A stretch of 5,091 nt of DNA from Avimonoglobus sp965151315 (lineage in GTDB: Bacteria > Bacillota > Clostridia > UBA1381), in assembly GCA_965151315.1 (NCBI GenBank), contig CBCTZG010000126.1, positions 1 to 5,091 on the forward strand. The letters are read 5' to 3'. The translations under genes were made by a program, and so were the position numbers. This document shows, piece after piece, positions 1 through 4,493 of this stretch. The stretch's first letter is position 1, and the number at the start of each line of letters is the position of its first letter. The notes under the pieces were generated by a model. It ran no database searches. It saw only the letters and a program-made list of their open reading frames with translations, and had not been told where the DNA came from.

Positions 1-3
1 TCA

Positions 4-46
4 CCGAATATTTTGTTATGCGTTTATCTCGTAACAAAATATCCGG
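4..46. repeat. AT-rich inverted repeat at left edge
   Basis: Bases 4-20 pair with 30-46: three G-C pairs, one mismatch, then 13 pairs including one G-T, around a 9-base loop. No T-tract follows on either strand, so it is not a standard intrinsic terminator. It may be the end of an upstream transcription unit or a protein-binding dyad. A smaller perfect palindrome, TATGT-A-ACATA, follows at 47-57. Confidence 0.45.
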
Positions 47-103
47 TATGTAACATATCTATTGTAAACCCACAATAAATTGTAAATAAAATGTGGAAAC
101 CTA

Positions 104-133
104 TTGACAAATGGGAGTGGGCTATGGTACAAT
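104..133 (+). promoter_or_regulatory. Sigma-A-type promoter for tRNA-Arg
   Basis: A perfect -35 box TTGACA lies at 104-109 and a -10 box TACAAT at 128-133, with an 18-base spacer. TGG directly before the -10 gives an extended -10 element. Transcription should start near 140, about 80 bases before the mature tRNA. No other gene lies between, so the tRNA is the likely product. Confidence 0.8.
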
Positions 134-172
134 AATTATCGTTGTAAATCTCTGCGCAGACAGCTTGGGGTG

Positions 173-208
173 GGCCGAAGTTTTGCTTGATTTGTCGGCC
201 GGATTTTT
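173..208 (+). terminator. Terminator-like hairpin in the tRNA leader
   Basis: GGCCGA at 173-178 pairs perfectly with TCGGCC at 195-200 across a 16-base loop, followed after GGA by five T residues at 204-208. It sits between the promoter and the tRNA, so it is either a weak attenuator, a processing signal for the tRNA precursor, or the end of a short leader RNA. The 10-base palindrome TCTGCGCAGA lies just upstream at 151-160. Confidence 0.35.
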
Positions 209-218
209 ATGAATATAT

Positions 219-295
<77 letters not shown>

Positions 296-326
296 TTTTG
301 AACACTGAGAAATGCAGTGGTGATGC

Positions 327-367
327 GGGTTTCAAGGTTTACCCCAACCTTGAAACCCATTCTTTTT
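327..367 (+). terminator. Intrinsic terminator after tRNA-Arg
   Basis: A perfect 13-bp stem, 327-339 against 346-358, closes a 6-base loop and is followed after ATTC by five T residues (363-367). Its place about 30 bases beyond the tRNA 3' end fits termination of the tRNA transcript. The stem is unusually long and AT-containing, and no part of it is coding. Confidence 0.75.
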
Positions 368-599
368 GTTAGCAGAATTTGCTAACAGCCACCACTTTTT
401 TGCTAACAGATGCAATATTTTTTCCATCAATTTTAAATTTTTTTATGTCTGCAAACTATAAAAATTTTCCTCTGAAAATCCGAAAAATTTTGGTCTGCTA
501 ACAGGGTTTGCTAACAGCAGAAGTTTGTATCAATTCGCTATGCCGAGTGCAGCTAACAGCTTTTTGAGCGATTCGGAATTTTTTTGGAGCTTGTTAGCA
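367..599. repeat. Cluster of TGCTAACAG repeats in an AT-rich gene-free region
   Basis: The core TGCTAACA occurs inverted at 367-374 and 592-599, and direct at 380-387, 401-408, 496-503 and 509-516. A degenerate copy (AGCTAACAG) lies at 551-559. Most direct copies continue with G. The first two copies form a perfect 8-bp palindrome around GAATT. Start-to-start spacings of 21 and 42 bases are near whole helical turns, though 13 is not. Between them are A/T runs and no coding frame. Such arrays next to a tRNA 3' end are typical of integrase arm-type sites of tRNA-targeting elements, but no integrase gene is present here. An operator array is the alternative. The repeats are certain; the role is not. 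Confidence 0.6.
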
Positions 600-639
600 A
601 GGCGGTCTGCAAATTAAGAAACAAAAAAAACAGCGGTAA

Positions 640-652
640 GTGATCATGTCAC
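640..652. promoter_or_regulatory. Candidate activator dyad upstream of trxA
   Basis: GTGA-TCATG-TCAC is a perfect 4+4 dyad with a 5-base centre. Its centre (646) lies about 41 bases before the predicted trxA start of transcription, the classic position for class II activation by Crp/Fnr-type proteins. A second, overlapping dyad pairs TGATC (641-645) with GATCA (658-662). The spacing differs by one base from the consensus TGTGA-N6-TCACA, so assignment to the local Crp-type regulator is inference. Confidence 0.35.
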
Positions 653-680
653 AGAACGATCATTGCAAATTGGGTATAAT
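652..680 (+). promoter_or_regulatory. Promoter of the thioredoxin-rhodanese-reductase operon
   Basis: A perfect -10 box TATAAT lies at 675-680. The -35 position 17 bases upstream (652-657, CAGAAC) matches TTGACA poorly, and there is no proper extended -10. A strong -10 with a poor -35 suggests dependence on an activator. Transcription would start near 687, leaving a short leader of about 26 bases before the thioredoxin ATG. Confidence 0.6.
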
Positions 681-697
681 AAAGGTACATTAAGATG

Positions 698-705
698 AAG
701 GAGGG
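698..705 (+). promoter_or_regulatory. Ribosome binding site deciding the trxA start
   Basis: AAGGAGGG lies 7 bases before the ATG at 713. An in-frame ATG at 695 overlaps this site and has no Shine-Dalgarno sequence of its own, so 713 is the start. Confidence 0.85.
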
Positions 706-712
706 CACAAAA

Positions 713-1018
713 ATGCCGGTAATCAAAATCAGCAAAGAAAATTTTCAAAATGAAGTTTTAAATTCCGATAAACCCGTACTTCTCGATTTCTACGCCGATT
801 GGTGCGGGCCGTGCCGCGTGGTAGGCCCGATTGTATCGGAAATCGCAGACGAAAGAACCGATATCAAAGTCGGGAAGGTCAATGTCGATGAGCAGCCGGA
901 GCTTGCTGCGCGGTTTGGAGTTATGAGCATCCCGACGCTTGCTGTCATCAAAGACGGTGAAGTTGTGAATCAAGCGGTGGGCGCAAGGCCCAAGGATCAA
1001 ATCCTGGTGATGCTGTAA
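713..1018 (+). CDS. trxA: Thioredoxin
   Basis: This 101-residue cytoplasmic protein reduces disulfides, and probably persulfides, on partner proteins. It has the classic active site WCGPC (W30, C31, C34), a buried Asp in the strand before it (D25 in LLDFYADW), and the cis-proline loop in MSIPTL (P74) facing the active site. The length and motif order match standard thioredoxins; the C-terminal helix is a little short but complete. The start at 713 is fixed by a strong Shine-Dalgarno sequence 7 bases upstream. It is first in the operon, with the rhodanese starting 12 bases after its stop. No thioredoxin reductase gene is in view, so reduction depends on an enzyme encoded elsewhere or on the adjacent flavoprotein. 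Linkage to rhodanese and persulfide reductase genes suggests a job in sulfane-sulfur turnover rather than general housekeeping (inference). Confidence 0.95.
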   Translation: MPVIKISKENFQNEVLNSDKPVLLDFYADWCGPCRVVGPIVSEIADERTDIKVGKVNVDEQPELAARFGVMSIPTLAVIKDGEVVNQAVGARPKDQILVML

Positions 1019-1029
1019 GGAGAGAGGAT

Positions 1030-1350
1030 ATGGGGCTGTTTACATTCTTTTCTGTACCCGACATCAATTCCGGTGTCACAGAATACAAATCAACGAACGG
1101 CGCGGTCTTACTTGATGTGAGAACGGAGGAAGAATACCGCGGCGGGCATATTGACGGCAGTATCAACCTGCCTCTGGACAGGATCACTATGATTAGAAAT
1201 GTTGTCAAAGATAAAAACGCACCGCTTTATGTCCATTGTTTAAGCGGCGGCAGAAGCAGGCAGGCGGTATCCTATTTGAAGCAAATGGGGTACACAAACG
1301 CAACGAATATTGGAGGTATCTCTGGATACCGCGGAAAGGTGATTAGATAA
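1030..1350 (+). CDS. Single-domain rhodanese (sulfurtransferase)
   Basis: This 106-residue protein is one rhodanese domain. It carries LLDVRTEEEY (D29, R31), GGHIDGSINLP (H40, N46, P48) and the active-site loop CLSGGRS (C70-S76), which fits the CxSGxRS pattern of persulfide-forming sulfurtransferases. Cys70 would accept sulfane sulfur as a persulfide and pass it to a thiol acceptor such as thioredoxin, glutathione-like thiols or CoA. No signal peptide or membrane segment is evident, so it should be cytoplasmic. AAGGAG lies 7 bases before the ATG. Its TAA stop (1348-1350) directly abuts the ATG of the reductase gene, which implies translational coupling. The reductase carries a second rhodanese domain with the same loop pattern. 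The physiological sulfur donor cannot be read from sequence. Confidence 0.92.
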   Translation: MGLFTFFSVPDINSGVTEYKSTNGAVLLDVRTEEEYRGGHIDGSINLPLDRITMIRNVVKDKNAPLYVHCLSGGRSRQAVSYLKQMGYTNATNIGGISGYRGKVIR

Positions 1351-3042
1351 ATGAAGGTTGTAATTGTAGGCGGCGTTGCGGGCGGCGCAACTGCTGCAGC
1401 GAGAATACGCAGGCTTGACGAGCATGCCGAAATCGTGGTGTTTGAGCGTTCGGGATTTATTTCCTACGCGAACTGCGGGCTGCCGTATTACATCGGCGGC
1501 ACGATTGAAGATGAAAACGACTTGACCTTGCAGACACCGGAGAGCTTTTGGAAGCGTTTCAGAGTCCGCATGCATGTACATCATGAGGTCATTGGGGTCT
1601 CCCCGGGAAATAGGACCGTTACTGTAAAGAATCTGGAAAACGGGACGGTATTTACCGAAAGCTATGATAAGCTTTTGCTGTCGCCCGGCGCGAAGCCTGT
1701 AAAGCCGGATCTTGACGGTATTGAAAGCGACCGGGTATTTACGCTCCGCACCGTGGAGGATACGCTGAAAATCAAAAAGTATATAACCGTATGCCAGCCC
1801 GGCTCAGCGATTGTGGTCGGCGGCGGGTTCATTGGGATTGAGATGGCCGAAAACCTGCGGAAGCTGGGTGTGGACGTTACACTTGTTGAGGCCATGGAGC
1901 AGCTCATGGCGCCTTTTGATTGTGATGTGGCGTCCTTTATTCACGCGGAGCTTCGTAAAAACGGGATAAACCTGATGCTCGGCAAAATGGTTGAAGGATT
2001 TGCCGATACCGATAACGGCATTAACGTCAGGCTGAAAGACTTCGGTACGCTTCATGCCGATATGGTGGTCATGGCCATCGGCGTTGCCCCTGAAACTGCG
2101 CTTGCCAGGGCGGCAGGTCTTGAGCTGGGGATAAAGGGAAGTATCGTAGTCAACGACAGAATGGAGACCTCTGTACCTGATATTTATGCTGTCGGCGACG
2201 CAGTACAGATTAAAAACTTTGTGACCGACACCGACGCTCTGATTTCCCTTGCAGGCCCTGCCAATAAACAGGGCAGGATTGCCGCGGACAATATCTGCGG
2301 CGGCGACAGCCGCTATACAGGAGGCCAGGGCTCCTCGGTTATAAAAATATTTGATATGACAGCCGCTGTTACGGGTATCAATGAAAAAACAGCGAGATCA
2401 CTCGGTATAGATGCCGACAAGGTTATCCTTTCCCCGATGAGCCATGCGGGATATTATCCCGGCGGCAAGGTGATGACCATGAAGGTACTGTTTGAAAAAG
2501 ACTCTTACCGCCTTTTAGGTGCGCAAATTGTTGGCTTTGACGGTGTGGATAAGCGGATTGATGTGCTGGCGACGGCCATCCGCGGGGGAATAAAAGCATA
2601 CGAGCTGATTGACCTTGACCTTGCTTACGCGCCGCCCTATTCCTCCGCAAAGGATCCGGTAAATATGGCGGGCTATATCGTTGAAAACCTCAAGAACGGC
2701 ATAGTAAAGCAGTGGTACTATGAGGAAGTGGAAAAGCTTCCCCGTGATGGAAGCGTTACGCTTCTCGATACACGCACACCGATGGAATACAGCAGGGGGC
2801 ATGTGGAAGGATTTATCAATATCCCTGTTGACGAACTGCGTGAACGCATGGGCGAAATGGATAAAACAAAGCCGGTTTATGTCATCTGCCAAAGCGGGCT
2901 TAGAAGCTATATCGCTAGCCGGATTTTGACAGGCGGCGGGTTTAACGCTTATAATTTTGCCGGCGGCTTCCGGTTCTATGACGCAGTCCGCAACGACCGG
3001 GAATTAAATAAAAAATCCACTCCCTGCGGAATGGACGCCTGA
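1351..3042 (+). CDS. CoA-disulfide / NAD(P)H persulfide reductase with C-terminal rhodanese domain
   Basis: This 563-residue flavoprotein belongs to the pyridine nucleotide-disulfide oxidoreductases of the CoADR-RHD/Npsr type. An N-terminal FAD Rossmann motif (VIVGGVAGGATAAARIRR, residues 4-21) is followed by the single redox Cys42 in SYANCGLPY, as in CoA-disulfide reductases, not the CxxxxC pair of glutathione reductases. The NAD(P)-binding GGGFIG is at 157-162 and the second FAD motif DIYAVGDAV at 277-285. The dimerisation domain holds AYAPPYSSAKDPVN (425-438), which contains the Tyr residues conserved in this family. The rhodanese domain spans about 455-550 with DTR (473-475) and the loop CQSGLRS (C513-S519). 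Characterised relatives reduce CoA persulfide, polysulfide or CoA-disulfide with NAD(P)H, releasing H2S. The start abuts the rhodanese stop, with AAAGGTG 9 bases upstream. An extra Cys lies near the C-terminus (C559). Confidence 0.95.
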   Translation: MKVVIVGGVAGGATAAARIRRLDEHAEIVVFERSGFISYANCGLPYYIGGTIEDENDLTLQTPESFWKRFRVRMHVHHEVIGVSPGNRTVTVKNLENGTVFTESYDKLLLSPGAKPVKPDLDGIESDRVFTLRTVEDTLKIKKYITVCQPGSAIVVGGGFIGIEMAENLRKLGVDVTLVEAMEQLMAPFDCDVASFIHAELRKNGINLMLGKMVEGFADTDNGINVRLKDFGTLHADMVVMAIGVAPETALARAAGLELGIKGSIVVNDRMETSVPDIYAVGDAVQIKNFVTDTDALISLAGPANKQGRIAADNICGGDSRYTGGQGSSVIKIFDMTAAVTGINEKTARSLGIDADKVILSPMSHAGYYPGGKVMTMKVLFEKDSYRLLGAQIVGFDGVDKRIDVLATAIRGGIKAYELIDLDLAYAPPYSSAKDPVNMAGYIVENLKNGIVKQWYYEEVEKLPRDGSVTLLDTRTPMEYSRGHVEGFINIPVDELRERMGEMDKTKPVYVICQSGLRSYIASRILTGGGFNAYNFAGGFRFYDAVRNDRELNKKSTPCGMDA

Positions 3043-3047
3043 AAGAA

Positions 3048-3085
3048 AAAGCGTTAAGTAATCCCTTTGGGAAGCTTAACGCTTT
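3048..3085. terminator. Bidirectional terminator between convergent genes
   Basis: AAAGCGTTAAG (3048-3058) pairs perfectly with CTTAACGCTTT (3075-3085), with an inner TCCC-TTT-GGGA hairpin. On the - strand the stem runs into TTTTTCTTTC, a good U-tract for ending the regulator transcript. On the + strand it is followed by a weaker T-rich stretch after the reductase gene. It fills the 49-base gap between the two convergent stop codons. Confidence 0.85.
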
Positions 3086-3091
3086 CATTAT

Positions 3092-3751
3092 TTATCCTTC
3101 AACGATTTTTGCAAGCCCGCCTTTGTCTTTAATCTCAATCGTACCGCGGGAGAGTGAAACAAGACCTTCGCCTGCAAAATATTTCAGCATCCGCGTTACC
3201 ACTTCACGGGGACTGCCCAAATGGTTCCCGATTATTTCGTGGGTGATTTTAAGGGTATGGGTACCTTCAATATTCGCCTCGTTCAAGAGGAAATCTGCAA
3301 GGCGTTTGTCGAGGCTTTTCCACATCACCTGATCGACCAGCCACATCACATCGGAAAACCGGCTCGCCATAACCTCGTTGGTATAGTTGGCAAGCGGTGC
3401 AGAAGCTTCCATAATCCGTTTATATAGTTCTGATGGGATAACTAAAACATCGGTATCCTTTTCGGCAGCGACAGCAATATCAAACTGGATGCTGTTCATG
3501 ATGCAGGAGGCAGAGAAAAGGCAGACATCACGCTCAAAAAGGCGGTACAGCGTAATCTCCCTCCCGTCTTCAGAGACGGTAAATACACGAAGCTGACCGG
3601 ATATCACAAGGATAAGCCCCGTGCATTCGGCAGAGCCGTTTTGCAGCATTTGGCCCTTATGAAAGCTGCGGATAAAAGCAGCACTTTCAAGCTTGTCTTG
3701 CTGCGATTTATCAAGTTTATCCCAAACGGGTAAGTATGTTAAGTAATTCAT
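3092..3751 (-). CDS. Crp/Fnr-family transcriptional regulator with sensor-domain cysteines
   Basis: The 219-residue protein has a cyclic-nucleotide-binding-type beta-roll (about 15-115), a long dimerisation helix (about 118-155) and a C-terminal Crp-type winged helix-turn-helix. The recognition helix lies around SPREVVTRMLKYF (180-192), followed by a wing with SLSRGTIEIKD. It lacks the N-terminal four-Cys Fe-S signature of FNR, and the cAMP phosphate-binding cassette of Crp is not recognisable. Where that cassette would be it has DVCLFSASC, with C77 and C83; C43 is the only other Cys. This suggests a thiol, redox or persulfide signal rather than cAMP (inference). The start at 3751 is chosen over an upstream in-frame ATG at 3787, because AAGGGA lies 9 bases before it and the predicted transcription start (about 3771) lies downstream of 3787. 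It converges on the persulfide reductase operon and diverges from the NifX-like gene. Confidence 0.9.
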   Translation of the reverse strand: MNYLTYLPVWDKLDKSQQDKLESAAFIRSFHKGQMLQNGSAECTGLILVISGQLRVFTVSEDGREITLYRLFERDVCLFSASCIMNSIQFDIAVAAEKDTDVLVIPSELYKRIMEASAPLANYTNEVMASRFSDVMWLVDQVMWKSLDKRLADFLLNEANIEGTHTLKITHEIIGNHLGSPREVVTRMLKYFAGEGLVSLSRGTIEIKDKGGLAKIVEG

Positions 3752-3760
3752 AAACCAAAG

Positions 3761-3766
3761 TCCCTT
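3761..3766 (-). promoter_or_regulatory. Ribosome binding site deciding the regulator start
   Basis: Read on the - strand, AAGGGA ends 9 bases before the ATG at 3751. The ATG at 3787 lacks a Shine-Dalgarno sequence, and the in-frame ATG at 3769 has only AAGG about 2 bases away, too close to work well. Confidence 0.7.
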
Positions 3767-3777
3767 CATTACCTTAA

Positions 3778-3806
3778 AGTATATCATTGTTTCGTGTATA
3801 TGTCAA
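3778..3806 (-). promoter_or_regulatory. Promoter of the Crp-type regulator
   Basis: On the - strand a perfect -35 box TTGACA (3806-3801) and a -10 box TATACT (3783-3778) are 17 bases apart. Transcription should start near 3771, giving a leader of only about 20 bases. The -35 lies on one arm of the dyad at 3798-3822. Confidence 0.85.
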
Positions 3807-3822
3807 TAAATGATAGACATAT
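3798..3822. promoter_or_regulatory. Shared operator candidate between divergent promoters
   Basis: ATATGTC (3798-3804) and GACATAT (3816-3822) form a perfect 7-bp dyad with an 11-base centre, axis at 3810. The axis is about 39 bases from both predicted transcription starts. Each arm overlaps one -35 box, so a dimer bound here could control both genes at once. Part of the symmetry comes from the two back-to-back -35 boxes themselves, which lowers confidence that it is an operator. Confidence 0.5.
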
Positions 3823-3842
3823 GCCTGTTATTGTGGTATAAT
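3814..3842 (+). promoter_or_regulatory. Promoter of the structured leader and NifX-like gene
   Basis: A -35 box TAGACA (3814-3819, five of six matches) and a perfect -10 box TATAAT (3837-3842) are 17 bases apart. TGG just before the -10 adds an extended -10. Transcription should start near 3849, so the NifX-like message has an unusually long 5' leader of about 240 bases. Confidence 0.8.
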
Positions 3843-3855
3843 ATTGACGGATAAA

Positions 3856-3996
3856 GAAGGATTATCGCAGAAAGAATGCAAAGACCAACGCAAGGTTGGA
3901 AGGGCAGCCGCATAAAGAATATATGAAAACGCAAGGAAAAAGCTTGCAGGTATTAGGACGCCCGCTGATTATTGGGGGCGGCGATTTTCATCCTTC
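3856..3996 (+). ncRNA. Structured 5' leader RNA, riboswitch-like, unidentified
   Basis: A long-range closing helix pairs GAAGGAT (3856-3862) with ATCCTTC (3990-3996), then ATCGC (3864-3868) with GCGAT (3981-3985), a total of 12 pairs with a small internal loop. Inside are hairpins CCAAC/GTTGG (3885-3899), GCAAG/CTTGC (3931-3947) and CGCCC/GGGCG (3959-3980). An alternative pairing of GCCGC (3907-3911) with GCGGC (3978-3982) would break both the last hairpin and the closing helix, which suggests a switch. The word ACGCAAGG occurs twice (3888-3895, 3929-3936). No coding frame with a ribosome binding site is visible. I do not recognise the conserved boxes of TPP, FMN, SAM-I, cobalamin, lysine or c-di-GMP-I riboswitches. 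It is a cis-regulatory RNA candidate from visible pairing only. Confidence 0.45.
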
Positions 3997-3999
3997 GCA

Positions 4000-4022
4000 G
4001 CGGAAACACCGGTTTTTGCCGC
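4000..4022 (+). promoter_or_regulatory. Second leader hairpin (possible expression platform)
   Basis: GCGG (4000-4003) pairs with CCGC (4019-4022) and AAAC (4004-4007) with GTTT (4012-4015) around a 4-base loop, with a 3-base bulge. It lies just 3' of the closing helix of the leader domain. No T-tract follows, so it is not a clear terminator. Confidence 0.3.
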
Positions 4023-4073
4023 AATAAATTATGTTCAAAACGGCAAATCCGAACCGAATTTAAAATAATGGAT

Positions 4074-4080
4074 AAAGGAG
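4074..4080 (+). promoter_or_regulatory. Ribosome binding site deciding the NifX-like start
   Basis: AAAGGAG lies 8 bases before the ATG at 4089. The in-frame ATG at 4068 lies upstream of this site, and a frame reaching back to 3972 would run through the structured leader, so both are rejected. Confidence 0.85.
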
Positions 4081-4088
4081 AAAATGTT

Positions 4089-4493
4089 ATGAGAATTGCA
4101 GTCACGTATGAAAACGGAGAGGTTTTTCAGCACTTTGGGCATTCCAAGCAGTTTAAGGTATACGATGTGGAAGATAATAGAATTGTAAAAACAGAAGTTA
4201 TCGATACGAACGGTTCCGGCCATGGAGCGCTCGCGGGTGTGCTTACAGCTGCTAAAGCAGACGTGCTGGTTTGCGGCGGTATTGGCGGCGGCGCGCAGAC
4301 GGCTCTGCGTAAAGCCAATATTCAGATCTATGGCGGTGTCAGCGGTAATGCGGATGACGCGGTAGAAGCTTTTCTTGCCGGAAATCTCGATTTTGACCCA
4401 AACGCGCATTGCGGACATCATAAACACGGGCATGATGAGACACATACCTGCGGTGCACATACCTGCAGTCACGAGCACTGCGGAGATCACTGA
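4089..4493 (+). CDS. NifX/NifB-type dinitrogenase Fe-Mo cofactor family protein with His/Cys-rich tail
   Basis: The 134-residue protein starts with a complete DiN_Mo-Co domain (about 1-103). It shows the family's MRIAVTYENGEVFQHFGHSK opening (H15, F16, G17, H18), a KVYDVEDN strand, GSGHGAL (43-48), VLVCGGIGGGAQ (C62, glycine-rich) and a final GNADDAVEAFLAG helix. Family members bind or carry Fe-S or Mo-Fe-S clusters, and many standalone members occur in anaerobes that do not fix nitrogen, so no nitrogenase role is implied. Residues 107-134 are a low-complexity tail with ten His and four Cys in 28 positions, a likely metal-binding extension. No signal peptide or membrane segment is present. 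It is read from its own extended -10 promoter through a structured leader and is divergent from the Crp-type regulator. No clear terminator follows. The domain call is firm; the exact cargo is unknown. Confidence 0.9.
   Translation: MRIAVTYENGEVFQHFGHSKQFKVYDVEDNRIVKTEVIDTNGSGHGALAGVLTAAKADVLVCGGIGGGAQTALRKANIQIYGGVSGNADDAVEAFLAGNLDFDPNAHCGHHKHGHDETHTCGAHTCSHEHCGDH

Noticed and set aside
695..712. Six-residue N-terminal extension of thioredoxin
   Set aside because: Its ATG overlaps the strong Shine-Dalgarno sequence that serves the ATG at 713.
3092..3751. FNR proper or cAMP-dependent Crp
   Set aside because: The four-Cys Fe-S signature of FNR is missing and the cAMP-binding cassette is not recognisable, so only the family-level name is used.
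3752..3787. Twelve-residue N-terminal extension of the Crp-type regulator
   Set aside because: The upstream ATG lies before the predicted transcription start and has no ribosome binding site, while 3751 has AAGGGA at a good distance.
3888..3970. c-di-GMP-I riboswitch, because of two ACGCAAGG words
   Set aside because: The remaining conserved segments of that class and its two-helix arrangement are not present.
3972..4088. Extension of the NifX-like protein by up to 39 residues
   Set aside because: The added peptide has no family similarity, covers the structured leader, and the good ribosome binding site at 4074-4080 points to 4089.
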